Of a stretch of 38,186 nucleotides of DNA, positions 25,606 to 34,095 are shown piece after piece. The stretch spans positions 2,548 through 40,733 of the forward strand of contig NZ_SMYZ01000129.1 in NCBI RefSeq assembly GCF_004919685.1, read 5' to 3'. Origin of the DNA: Mesorhizobium norvegicum (lineage in GTDB: Bacteria; Pseudomonadota; Alphaproteobacteria; Rhizobiales; Rhizobiaceae). Within the stretch, counting starts at the first letter, position 1, and every line of letters begins with the position of its first letter. The position numbers were made by a program, and so were the translations under genes. The notes beneath the pieces were generated by a model, which ran no database searches, was not told where the DNA came from, and worked only from the letters and a program-made list of their open reading frames with translations.

Positions 25606-25637
25606 GCCGGGGCCTCGAGCCCCGGCTTTTGTTTTTT
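25606..25637 (+). terminator. Intrinsic terminator after potD
   Basis: GCCGGGG (25606-25612) pairs with CCCCGGC (25620-25626) around a 7-base loop and is followed by TTTTGTTTTTT (25627-25637). It starts 8 bases after the potD stop. Because the GMC oxidoreductase begins 14 bases later, its expression would depend on read-through or on its own promoter. Confidence 0.88.
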
Positions 25638-25651
25638 CGATGGGGCTGGGC

Positions 25652-27265
25652 ATGCAGACCGAAAACTTTGACTACATTGTCATCGGCGCCGGCTCAGCCG
25701 GTTGCGTCCTGGCCAATCGTCTGAGCGCCAACCCATCCAGCAAAGTGTGCCTGATCGAGGCCGGCGGCAGCGATAATCATTTGCGGGTCAAGGTGCCTGC
25801 CGGCATCCTCTCGCTCTACGGCAATCCGAACTATGACTACTGCTATGTCGGCGTGCCTCAGCCCAACCTCAACGGCCGTCGGATTCCGGTCAACCGCGGC
25901 AAGGCGCTTGGCGGTTCGAGCTCGATCAACTCGATGGTCTATATCAGGGGCGCCGCGCAGGACTATGACGAGTGGTCGCGGCTTGGCTGCGCAGGTTGGG
26001 CGTTCAGCGACGTGCTTCCCGTCTTCAAGAAGCTCGAGCGCAACCTGCTTGGCCAGGACCCGCGCTACCACGGCACCAGCGGCGAGTTGCTGGTCGACAA
26101 CCCGCGCGATCCCAACGTGCTGTCGTCGATGTTCGTCAAGGCCGGCAACAATGCCGGCCTTCCGGCCAACAGCGACTTCAATGCCGAAAGCCAGTTCGGC
26201 CTCGGCATCTACAATGTCACGCAGGATCGCGGCCAGCGCTTCAGCAGTTTCACCGCCTTCATGCGCCCGGTGCTCGATCGCAAGAATCTCACCATCCTTA
26301 GCGAATGCGAGGTGATCGACCTCACGATCGCCGAGGGGCGCGCGACAGGGGTTCGGGTGCGGCACAAGGGCGAGCAGAAGACGCTGTCAGCCCGCGGCGA
26401 GATCGTGCTCTCGGCCGGTGCGATCAATTCACCGAAGATCTTGCTGGCGTCCGGCATCGGACCCGCGGCCGAGCTTCAGGCGATCGGCATAGAGTCGGTT
26501 GTCGATCTGCCGGGCGTGGGCAAGAACCTGCAGGACCATGTCGACGGCATGATCACGGTCCGCTCTTCCAGCACCAAGACGCTCGGCCTGTCGTTGCCCA
26601 ACCTGCCCCGCGTGCTGGCAGCGCCCTTTCAGTATTTTGCCGGCCGCAAGGGCATGCTCACCACCAACTATGTCGAGGCCGGCGGCTTCGCCAGGACGAA
26701 GTATGCGGACGGCATTCCCGACGTTCAGTTCCACTTCGTGCCCGGCTATCGCAGCCATCGCGGCAGGCTGGTGGAGTATGGCCATGGCTACGCAATCCAC
26801 ACCTGCGTGCTCAGGCCCAAAAGCGTCGGCGAACTCAAACTGTCGGGCCACGCATCGAACCGGGATGTGCTGATCGATCATCGATTCTTCTCAAACGAAG
26901 AGGATGCCAAGGTGCTGGTCGAAGGCATCAAGATCGCGCGTCAGATCTTTGCCGCGTCCGAGTTCGACGCGATCAGGGGCACGGAGATGCTGCCGGGCAA
27001 GGATGTCCGCAGCGATGACGAGATCCTCGCCTATCTGCGCGCCGAAGCGCTGACTGTCTATCACCCGGTCGGGACCTGCAAGATGGGGACAGACGCGATG
27101 GCCGTCGTCGATCCGGCAACGCTGAAGGTGCGCGGCATCGCTGGCTTGCGTGTCGCGGATGCGTCCGTCATGCCGAAGCTGATCGGCGGCAACACCAATG
27201 CGCCCAGCATGATGATCGGACAGCGGGCGGCGGACATGATCCTGGGTCGGGGATCGTCGCTGTAG
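25652..27265 (+). CDS. GMC-family flavin oxidoreductase (choline dehydrogenase-like)
   Basis: This FAD enzyme of 537 residues oxidises an alcohol. It has the ADP-binding motif IVIGAGSAGCVLANRLS near the start, GMC signature 1 (GKALGGSSSINSMVYIRG) and GMC signature 2 (GAINSPKILLASGIGP). The catalytic His lies in YHPVGTCKMG and a catalytic-position Asn in GGNTNAPS. The start at 25652 is preferred because a G-rich stretch precedes it, while the earlier in-frame ATG at 25640 abuts the terminator T-run. It resembles BetA and alcohol dehydrogenase members, but no betaine aldehyde dehydrogenase or BetI accompanies it. Its position after potABCD suggests an alcohol form of the imported amine, by inference. 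Confidence 0.87.
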   Translation: MQTENFDYIVIGAGSAGCVLANRLSANPSSKVCLIEAGGSDNHLRVKVPAGILSLYGNPNYDYCYVGVPQPNLNGRRIPVNRGKALGGSSSINSMVYIRGAAQDYDEWSRLGCAGWAFSDVLPVFKKLERNLLGQDPRYHGTSGELLVDNPRDPNVLSSMFVKAGNNAGLPANSDFNAESQFGLGIYNVTQDRGQRFSSFTAFMRPVLDRKNLTILSECEVIDLTIAEGRATGVRVRHKGEQKTLSARGEIVLSAGAINSPKILLASGIGPAAELQAIGIESVVDLPGVGKNLQDHVDGMITVRSSSTKTLGLSLPNLPRVLAAPFQYFAGRKGMLTTNYVEAGGFARTKYADGIPDVQFHFVPGYRSHRGRLVEYGHGYAIHTCVLRPKSVGELKLSGHASNRDVLIDHRFFSNEEDAKVLVEGIKIARQIFAASEFDAIRGTEMLPGKDVRSDDEILAYLRAEALTVYHPVGTCKMGTDAMAVVDPATLKVRGIAGLRVADASVMPKLIGGNTNAPSMMIGQRAADMILGRGSSL

Positions 27266-27327
27266 CGCAATTCGAGAAAAAGAACGTAGCGGCCTTCCTT
27301 TCGAAATCGTGCAAAAACAAATGATTA

Positions 27328-27360
27328 GAGCGGTTTACTGAATCAAACGGTGAACCGCTC
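27328..27360. repeat. Palindromic repeat between convergent genes
   Basis: GAGCGGTTTAC (27328-27338) pairs with GTGAACCGCTC (27350-27360), 11 pairs including one G-U, around an 11-base loop. A short repeat of this type (AGAGCGGTTCACCGTTTGA on the minus strand) is, as I recall, very frequent in Mesorhizobium and related genomes. It lies between the convergent GMC gene and the GH3 gene. On the minus strand a T-rich stretch (TTTGTTTTTG) follows at about 27310-27320, so it may also act as a terminator for the sugar operon. Confidence 0.65.
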
Positions 27361-27419
27361 TCTTCTCAGCAGTACACCAGCCGCAAGATGGACTGCGGCG
27401 GCAAGCGCCCGTGCCAGGC

Positions 27420-29795
27420 TCAAGCGGCTTGATCGTCCCGCTCATCGGTCTTCCCGTTGATCTCGCACAGCAGCCTTTCGATGTCGGCCTTTGGAAACCG
27501 CTGGCGAAACCTTCGGTCGAAGGTGGTGAATATGCCGACGAAGGAATTGGCGCAGTGCTCCAGCATCGTGTCCGCTTCCGCCGCCGAGATGCCGAGCTGG
27601 CTTTGCAGAAAGCCGATGAATTTTCCACGTGCGTCCGGATTTCGCAGCACGAAGACCGGCTGCGTGTCCCTTTCGATGCGCCGATGCTCCGAGACGGCCG
27701 AGATGGTTCGCAGGTCCACCATCAGCCGGATATCCCGTGATGATGCACCGACCTCGATCGCGATCGTATCGTTGTCGAGCGTCCACTCCCCGTGCATCGG
27801 ATCGAAGGCGCAGAGCTCCTGCGCCGTCAGCTCGATGGTGATCCTGCGGCTCTCGCCGGGGCGCAGCGCAACCTTGCGGAAGCCCTTCAGTTCGCGGGTT
27901 GGCCGCTTGAGGCGGGGCTCGCCGTAACGGGCATAGAGCTGGCAGATTTCCTTGCCTTCCATCGCGCCGATATTGGTCACGGTAAAGCTCGCGCAAACGC
28001 GTTCGCCACGCCGAATTTCCGACCGGTCCAGCGAGAGATCGGAATAGGCGAACTCGGTAAAGCTCAAGCCGAAACCGAACGGGAAAAGCGGTTCGATGTC
28101 GCGCGCATCGTACCAGCGATAGCCGACATGGATGCCTTCGCTGTAGACATGGCGCGCGTTCTCGCCGGGATAGGTGAGATAGGTCGGCATATCCGCCATT
28201 CGTTTCGGGAAGGTCGTGGTGAGCTTGCCGCTCGGGTTGACCCGGCCGAACAGGACATCGGCGAGACCGCCACCCATGGCCTGACCGGAAAAGAACGTTT
28301 CGACCACGGCCGGCACCTTGTCGATCCACGGCATGGCGACGGCGTCCGGGCTGGCAATGACGACAACCAGATTGGGATTGGCGGCGGCAAGCCGTTCGAT
28401 CAGTTCGTCATGGCCAGGCGCAAGATCGAGCGTCTGGCGGTCGGAGCCCTCGCCGTCATAGCCGCTCTCGACATTGACGAACACGATGACCATGTCGGCC
28501 GCGGCGGCACCCTGCTCGGCTTGCGCGACCAGCGTCTCGCGCTCCTCGGCGATCCCGCTCGTCCCCCGGAACACATCGATCTGGATATCGGCGCCTGCGA
28601 GTTTCCGGATTTCGTCCAGTGGCACGTCCACCGAGGTCGGTGGCGTCGTGGCGCAGCCGGAACCCTGGATGACGGGCGTGCGGGCTCCCTCGCCCACGAT
28701 CGCAAGACGCTTCACCTTCGCCGGCGAGATCGGCAGGAGTGCGCCGTCGTTTTTCAAGAGAACGATGGATTCAGCCACCATGCGGCGGGCAAGAGCATGA
28801 TGCTCGGCGCGATCGAAAACCCGCCCCCGCGCTTCGCCCAGCTTGGCGCGCCGGATCAGAGCGAGCATGCGCGCGCAGGCCTTGTCGAGCGTGGCGCGGT
28901 CTATCCTGCCCGCCTTGACCGCTTCCAGCAGGTCGGCCTTGCGTGTTTCGCTCTCCGGCATGTCGAGATCGTTGCCGGCGGCCAGCGAGGCCGGTCGATC
29001 CTTGGTGCCGTGCCAATCGGAGATGACCAGGCCGTCATAGCCCCACTCCCCTCGCAACACCTCGTCGAGCAACCAGGGGTTCTCGGCAGCCTGGACACCG
29101 TTCAGGCGATTGTAGGAACTCATGACGGTCCAGGGATTGCTCTTGGCAATCGCCCGCTCGAAGCCGCTCAGATAGATCTCCCGCAGCGCGCGTTCCTCGA
29201 CCACGGAATCCATCGTCGTTCGCTCGACTTCGGAATTGTTGCAGGCGAAATGCTTCAGCGATGCGCCGACGCCATTGTCCTGCAGACCGCCGATGACGCC
29301 GGCCGCGAAGTCTCCCGTAAGGATCGGGTCCTCGGAATAATATTCGTAGGAACGGCCGCCGAGCGGGGTGCGGCGGATGTTGATCCCTGGCCCGAGCAGC
29401 AGATGAACGCCAGCTTCCTGGCATTCGCGGGCGAGCGCCTCGCCCAGCCCGCGCGCCAGGTCCATGTCCCACGAACAGGCGATGCTGCACCCGTTTGGAA
29501 AGCAGGTTGGGGGTCTGACCTGTCCCCAGGCGATCTGCACGTCATCGGCCTTCTGGTTGACGACGGAGAGAAACGCCGCGAAATCCTGGCCACCGGCTTC
29601 ATCCCCGTCGATCTGCGGGATGGAGTAACGCACGCCATAGGTGCCGTCGGTCATGACGATCTGCGGGATGCCCATACGCTCGATCGCCGCCGATTTCCAC
29701 ATGCGGTGGCCCGAAAGGAGCGCCACCTTCTCCGCATCCGTCATCTCTTCGATCAGCGCATCGAACGCGCCATCCATCAGTCTTTCATACGACAA
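27420..29795 (-). CDS. Beta-glucosidase, glycoside hydrolase family 3
   Basis: This 791-residue enzyme has no signal peptide and so is probably cytoplasmic, cleaving imported beta-glucosides. It has a GH3 N-terminal barrel (about 20-320) with the nucleophile Asp260 (GLVISDWHG) and a GH3 C-terminal domain (about 345-580) with the likely acid/base Glu449 (GYDGEGSDR). A fibronectin-III-like domain follows (about 600-700), then about 90 further residues. The start is TTG at 29795, with GGAG 8 bases upstream; the first in-frame ATG (29777) has a poor site and would shorten the protein by 6 residues. It is the last gene of the sugar operon and is homologous to the broken gene at 34096-36467. Confidence 0.93.
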   Translation of the reverse strand: MSYERLMDGAFDALIEEMTDAEKVALLSGHRMWKSAAIERMGIPQIVMTDGTYGVRYSIPQIDGDEAGGQDFAAFLSVVNQKADDVQIAWGQVRPPTCFPNGCSIACSWDMDLARGLGEALARECQEAGVHLLLGPGINIRRTPLGGRSYEYYSEDPILTGDFAAGVIGGLQDNGVGASLKHFACNNSEVERTTMDSVVEERALREIYLSGFERAIAKSNPWTVMSSYNRLNGVQAAENPWLLDEVLRGEWGYDGLVISDWHGTKDRPASLAAGNDLDMPESETRKADLLEAVKAGRIDRATLDKACARMLALIRRAKLGEARGRVFDRAEHHALARRMVAESIVLLKNDGALLPISPAKVKRLAIVGEGARTPVIQGSGCATTPPTSVDVPLDEIRKLAGADIQIDVFRGTSGIAEERETLVAQAEQGAAAADMVIVFVNVESGYDGEGSDRQTLDLAPGHDELIERLAAANPNLVVVIASPDAVAMPWIDKVPAVVETFFSGQAMGGGLADVLFGRVNPSGKLTTTFPKRMADMPTYLTYPGENARHVYSEGIHVGYRWYDARDIEPLFPFGFGLSFTEFAYSDLSLDRSEIRRGERVCASFTVTNIGAMEGKEICQLYARYGEPRLKRPTRELKGFRKVALRPGESRRITIELTAQELCAFDPMHGEWTLDNDTIAIEVGASSRDIRLMVDLRTISAVSEHRRIERDTQPVFVLRNPDARGKFIGFLQSQLGISAAEADTMLEHCANSFVGIFTTFDRRFRQRFPKADIERLLCEINGKTDERDDQAA

Positions 29796-29858
29796 CCGAA
29801 ATCTCCATGGATGCTTCGGCGGGATTCGGGCCGCCAGTTGATTGAGCTCTCGTGTTCC

Positions 29859-30926
29859 TCACAACCGCCGTTCGGTCGCCGCTGAAAAGAAGGAAGCCTT
29901 CGCCATATCGAACCGGAGGCCGACCTCCTTCGCCATCGAGCGGGCGGCATCGACACCGAGCCTGACGCTCATGCGTTTGCCCAGGCAGTCGAACCAGCCA
30001 AGCGCATCGGCGCCCAGAAGCTCGGTGAAGGCGAGCTGGGCAGGGATACTGTCGGGCGAACCCGGCTCGACGATACCGATGTCCTCGCAGCGAATGCCGA
30101 GCACGGCCTCGCCCGCCGACGGATTTTCAAAGGGATAGGCGGAAGAGCTGATGCTGCGCAGACCGACCAGAAAGCACCCCGTGCCGTCCAGGCTGCCCTC
30201 GAGAAGGTTCATGGCGGGCGAGCCGACGAAGCCGGCCACGAAGAGGCTTGCCGGCTTCTCATAGATGGACTGGGGATGGGCGAACTGCTCGACCCTGCCC
30301 TTGTGCATCACGGCGACGCGGTCCGCCATCGTCATGGCCTCGATCTGGTCGTGCGTCACATAGATCATGGTCGACTTCAGCGTCTCGTGCAATTGCTTGA
30401 GCTCGACGCGCGTCTCGGCGCGCAGCTTGGCGTCGAGGTTCGACAGCGGTTCGTCGAAAAGGCAGATGCTGGACGAGCGCACGAGCGCTCGGCCGATCGC
30501 CACCCGCTGGCGTTGACCGCCCGACAACTGGCTCGGCTTGCGGTCGAGCAGCGCCTCGATCTGCAGCAGCTTCGCCACCCAGTCCACCTTCTGCACGATC
30601 GTCGCCTTGGGCGTGCCGGCGACTTCCATGCCGAAGGAGAGATTGCGCCGCACGGTCATGGCGGGGAAAAGCGCGTAGGATTGAAACACCATCGCCAGTC
30701 CTCGCTGGCTTGGCTCCAGGCCGCTGACATCGACCGCGTCGATCACGATCTGGCCGGAGTCGCAATCGTCAAGTCCGGCGATCACGTTGAGCAGGGTCGA
30801 CTTTCCGCATCCCGAGGGTCCCAGGATGACGATAAATTCGCCGGGAGCGATCTCCATGTCGACCGAATCCAGCACGGTGAGGCCGGCGAAGGATTTCCTG
30901 ATTTTCCGGATGGATACACTGGACAT
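29859..30926 (-). CDS. Sugar ABC transporter ATPase (MalK/UgpC family)
   Basis: This 355-residue ATPase has Walker A (GPSGCGKST), a Q-loop (VFQSYALFPAMTV), the signature LSGGQRQRVAIGRAL, Walker B (ICLFDEPLSNLDAKLR) and the switch histidine (YVTHDQIEAMT). A C-terminal regulatory TOBE/MalK-type domain follows from about residue 235 (GFVGSPAMNLLEG). It belongs to the CUT1 sugar importer family. The start at 30926 lies 2 bases after the stop of the second permease; a longer frame reaching 31604 is the shadow of that permease gene. The GH3 gene follows 63 bases later. Confidence 0.91.
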   Translation of the reverse strand: MSSVSIRKIRKSFAGLTVLDSVDMEIAPGEFIVILGPSGCGKSTLLNVIAGLDDCDSGQIVIDAVDVSGLEPSQRGLAMVFQSYALFPAMTVRRNLSFGMEVAGTPKATIVQKVDWVAKLLQIEALLDRKPSQLSGGQRQRVAIGRALVRSSSICLFDEPLSNLDAKLRAETRVELKQLHETLKSTMIYVTHDQIEAMTMADRVAVMHKGRVEQFAHPQSIYEKPASLFVAGFVGSPAMNLLEGSLDGTGCFLVGLRSISSSAYPFENPSAGEAVLGIRCEDIGIVEPGSPDSIPAQLAFTELLGADALGWFDCLGKRMSVRLGVDAARSMAKEVGLRFDMAKASFFSAATERRL

Positions 30927-30928
30927 TT

Positions 30929-31813
30929 CTAACCCTTCACAGCGCCGGCGGCGATGCCGCGCACGAAATAGCGGCCGGAGAGGAAATAGACGATGAGCGT
31001 CGGAATGGCGGTGATGACCGCGGCGGCCATGTTGACGTTGGGCGACGCCGAACCCCGGGCATTGTTGACGATGTTGGTGAGCTGAACCGTCATCGGCAAA
31101 TTGTCGTTGCCGGCGAAGATCAGCCCGAGCAGGTAATCGTTCCATATGCCGGTGAATTGCAGGATCGCCACGACGACCAGGATGTTGGTCGACAGCGGCA
31201 GAATGACGGACCGGAAGGTCCTGAAAAAGCTGGCGCCTTCCATGCGCGCGGCCCGGCTGATCTCCTCCGGCACGCCGACGTAGAAGTTGCGGAACAGCAG
31301 CGTCGTATAAGGCAAGCCGTAGACGACATGGACGAGGATGATACCGCAATAGGTGCGGAACAGGCCAAAGCTGCTCAGGATCTTCACCGTCGGATAGAGC
31401 ATCGCCTGATACGGGATGAACAGGCCGACCATGACGAGAAGCATGATCAAATTGGCGTGGCGCGACTTCCACTGCGCCAGCGCATAGCCGTTGAGCGCAC
31501 CTGCCAGCGTCGAGATCACGACGGCCGGAACGGTGATCTTGACGGAGTTCCACAAGCCTGGGCGCACGCCGCCGCAGTCGAGCCCGGTGCAGGCACTTTT
31601 CCATGCCGTCACCCAGGCATCGAAAGTCGGCTTGACGGGGAAAGCAAGAAGATTGCCCTGACGGATTTCCTCCATCGGCTTCAACGAGTTGCTGATCACC
31701 AGGAGCAGCGGCAGCAGGAAGAAGGCGGCCGATACGAACAAGAACGCGTAGAGACCGAAGCGGGCCGCGCGGGGCCCGAACACGGGCCGTTCGAAAGGAG
31801 GGCTACGCGTCAC
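30929..31813 (-). CDS. Sugar ABC transporter permease (MalG family)
   Basis: This 294-residue inner-membrane protein has about six spans and the MalG-type loop (PEEISRAARMEGASFFRTFR, then SVILPLSTNILVV). An opening span typical of the family is also present (FGLYAFLFVSAAFFLLPLLLV). Translation begins at a GTG (31813) that overlaps the stop of the upstream permease gene (GTGA), so the two permeases are coupled. It partners the MalF-like protein in a CUT1 importer. Confidence 0.9.
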   Translation of the reverse strand: MTRSPPFERPVFGPRAARFGLYAFLFVSAAFFLLPLLLVISNSLKPMEEIRQGNLLAFPVKPTFDAWVTAWKSACTGLDCGGVRPGLWNSVKITVPAVVISTLAGALNGYALAQWKSRHANLIMLLVMVGLFIPYQAMLYPTVKILSSFGLFRTYCGIILVHVVYGLPYTTLLFRNFYVGVPEEISRAARMEGASFFRTFRSVILPLSTNILVVVAILQFTGIWNDYLLGLIFAGNDNLPMTVQLTNIVNNARGSASPNVNMAAAVITAIPTLIVYFLSGRYFVRGIAAGAVKG

Positions 31814-32685
31814 ATGCGCCTCCTGAACTCACTGTAGAAATAGGGCGCCAGCAGCAACAGCGACAGGACCAGCATCGAGATCGAGGCGGCGGAAGCGAGG
31901 CCCAGATTGACCCGCGCAAAATAATAGTCGACAGCGAACTTCGCCGGCATTTCCGTGGCGATGCCAGGCCCTCCTTTGGTCATGGCGATGACAAGGTCGT
32001 AGCCGCGGATAACGTCCGACATCAAGAGCACGACGCAGGACGTCACGACCGGCCGCATGCCGGGAAAGATGACTTGCAGATAGGCGCGCCAGAGGGGAAT
32101 GCCCTCCATGCGGATCGCCTTCCAGAGGTCGTCGTCCACGCCGCGCAAGCCGGCGAGAATGATGACCATGATCAGCCCGGCCGAATGCCAGATGCCGGCA
32201 ATGACGAGCGTGTAGATCGCCCGGTCGGGATCGGTGAGCCAGTCGAAGGTGAAACTCTCCCAGCCCATGCCACGCACCAGCCCCTGCAGGCCGTTCACAG
32301 GGTCGAGCACCCAACGCCAGGACAGGCCGGTAACGATCAGCGACACGGCGAGCGGATAGAGGAATATGGTTCGAAACAGCGACTCGGCCCGGATGCGGCG
32401 GTCGGCGAAAACGGAGAGCAGCGTGCCGAAGGCGAGCGTGCCGACGATGTAGAGCACACCGAAGATCACCATGTTCAGGCAAGACACCAGCCAGCGCTGG
32501 TTGGTGAAGAGCCTGATATACTGGTCGAACCCCGCGAAATTGTAGTTGGGTATCAGCGTCGACCGCGTCAGCGACATGTAGCCGGTCCACAAGATCGAAC
32601 CGTAGAAAAACACCGCGACGACGCCGAAGAAGACGACGACCGTAATGTCCGGTCTGAATGTCTGCCGATGCAACCAGGTTCTCAT
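31810..32685 (-). CDS. Sugar ABC transporter permease (MalF family)
   Basis: This 291-residue inner-membrane protein has about six spans, a family N-terminus (FYGSILWTGYMSLTRSTLIP) and a transducing loop (DDLWKAIRMEGIPLWRAYLQ, then VIFPGMRPV). A GGAAAG ribosome-binding site lies about 8 bases before the ATG. It follows the binding-protein gene by 87 bases, which hold a strong stem-loop, and overlaps the next permease gene by 4 bases. Confidence 0.9.
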   Translation of the reverse strand: MRTWLHRQTFRPDITVVVFFGVVAVFFYGSILWTGYMSLTRSTLIPNYNFAGFDQYIRLFTNQRWLVSCLNMVIFGVLYIVGTLAFGTLLSVFADRRIRAESLFRTIFLYPLAVSLIVTGLSWRWVLDPVNGLQGLVRGMGWESFTFDWLTDPDRAIYTLVIAGIWHSAGLIMVIILAGLRGVDDDLWKAIRMEGIPLWRAYLQVIFPGMRPVVTSCVVLLMSDVIRGYDLVIAMTKGGPGIATEMPAKFAVDYYFARVNLGLASAASISMLVLSLLLLAPYFYSEFRRRM

Positions 32686-32734
32686 GAAACCGCTTTCCGG
32701 ACCATAGATGCGCGATGCGACCCGCGAAGGGTTG

Positions 32735-32766
32735 GCAACCGGCCAGCGATGCCGCCGGCCGGTTGC
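32735..32766 (-). other. Stem-loop between the sugar-binding protein and permease genes
   Basis: GCAACCGGCC and GGCCGGTTGC form a perfect 10-base-pair stem with a 12-base loop. It begins 6 bases after the binding-protein stop, and no T-run follows on the minus strand. Such structures after binding-protein genes are known to stabilise the upstream mRNA and so raise binding-protein output over the permeases, as in malE-malF of enteric bacteria. That role is inferred here from position and form. Confidence 0.65.
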
Positions 32767-32772
32767 ATGATC

Positions 32773-34008
32773 TCATTCGCTCTGCAGGATCTTGCCGAAG
32801 CTCTCGACCGCCGCTTCCGTGGTCATGGATTTGTCGGTCCAGAACTGCCCGGCCAGATCCGTCACCTGGCCGTTGAGGTCGCCTGCGAGCGCGTCATAGG
32901 CGGCCTGGACCGCGGCGCCCGGCGTGGCAAGCGTCTTGGATCCGATTTGCGCGCAGGTGTCGAGCTTGGATGTATCCACGTCCGTCCGCGACGGGACAGA
33001 GCCTTTGACCTCGGCGATCTTTTCCTGGACGGCAGGCTCCATGATCGAGTCCGCGAGCAGTGTCTGGCCCTTGATCCGATCGTCGTCGGTGTTCACCGGG
33101 AAGGCGAAGACATCGATCAGGATCGCGTAGCCTGGCTTTTCGGCCGGCGTCAGCAGGCAGCCGAAATCCTTGCCCGCCACTTTGCCCGCGGCGAGGAACT
33201 CGCCCCGCGCCCAGTCACCCATGAACTGGAAACCGGCCTTGTCGGTGACGACAAGGTTCGTCGTGTCGTTCCACGAGCGGCCGGGGCTCGCCGGATCCGC
33301 ATAGGTCGATACCTTGCGGAAGATATCGAAAGCCTTGCCCAGAACCGGCGACTTGAGCGCATCGGGTGATCGCTTGACGATCAGCTCGTTCCAGTATTCG
33401 GGACCGCCGAGAGCGAGGATCGCGCTGTAGAGTATGCCGACTTGCTGCCAGGGTTCGCCGCCGGTGGCGATGCCAATGCCGCCCGACGCCTTGATCTTGT
33501 CGGCGGCCGCGAAAAGCTCGTCGAAGGTCTTCGGTTCGCTGATCCCAAGTTTCTCCAGAACGGGCTTGGAATACCAGACCCAGTTCTGCGCATGCACCCC
33601 GACGGGCAAGGCAACGAGGTGGCCGCCGACATTGAGCTTGTCCCACACAATCGGCGCCATCACCTTTTGCCAGCCGCCCTTGGCGGCAAGATCGTCGAAA
33701 TCGCGAAGCTGGCCGGAGGCGGCAAGGTCGCGCAGCGCCGAGTTTGGCGTCATCAGGATCGCCGATGGCGGCTTGCCGCCGGCAATCCGGCTGGTTGCCG
33801 CCGCAAGCGCCGCGTCGAAATCGGCCGACGGGCTGTCGATCCACTTTCCGCCGCGCTCCTTGAAGCTGTCGGCGATCGTGTTCATCGCCTTGGATTCACT
33901 CGAGCTCGTCCAGTAGTGCTGCACATCGACGGTCTGAGCGAGCACGGGACTAGAGGCAGCGAACGTGCCCAGGATGCTCATCGTGGACAATAGGTGGCGA
34001 AATTTCAT
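32773..34008 (-). CDS. CUT1-type sugar-binding periplasmic protein
   Basis: This 411-residue protein has a Sec signal peptide (MKFRHLLSTMSILGTFAASS, cleavage after about residue 24 at VLA-QTVDVQ) and an extracellular solute-binding family 1 fold (VQHYWTSSSESKAMNTIADS). GGEPWQQVGILYSAIL and MGDWARGEF are family features, and the form resembles glucose/mannose (GtsA-like) or disaccharide-binding proteins. The start at 34008 has AGGGGA about 7 bases upstream; a longer frame to 34071 lacks a signal peptide. With GH3 enzymes on both sides the cargo is most likely a beta-glucoside such as a disaccharide, by inference. Confidence 0.91.
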   Translation of the reverse strand: MKFRHLLSTMSILGTFAASSPVLAQTVDVQHYWTSSSESKAMNTIADSFKERGGKWIDSPSADFDAALAAATSRIAGGKPPSAILMTPNSALRDLAASGQLRDFDDLAAKGGWQKVMAPIVWDKLNVGGHLVALPVGVHAQNWVWYSKPVLEKLGISEPKTFDELFAAADKIKASGGIGIATGGEPWQQVGILYSAILALGGPEYWNELIVKRSPDALKSPVLGKAFDIFRKVSTYADPASPGRSWNDTTNLVVTDKAGFQFMGDWARGEFLAAGKVAGKDFGCLLTPAEKPGYAILIDVFAFPVNTDDDRIKGQTLLADSIMEPAVQEKIAEVKGSVPSRTDVDTSKLDTCAQIGSKTLATPGAAVQAAYDALAGDLNGQVTDLAGQFWTDKSMTTEAAVESFGKILQSE

Positions 34009-34095
34009 GGCAGTTCCCCTTGGTTGGCATTGATTGCACGGTCTCTGTTCCCGAGACGCTCGGTCCGGCACCGCGCAAGGCGGCGCACAAAATGT

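Noticed and set aside
25640..27265. betA (choline dehydrogenase) in a glycine-betaine operon
   Set aside because: The protein is a GMC enzyme, but betB and betI are absent and many GMC enzymes look alike, so choline is not assigned.
27792..29885. 697-codon open frame antisense to the GH3 gene
   Set aside because: It is a shadow of the GH3 gene, with no ribosome-binding site or domain evidence.
29859..31604. 581-residue fused protein ending in the MalK-like ATPase
   Set aside because: The extra N-terminal part is an out-of-frame reading of the MalG-like permease gene.
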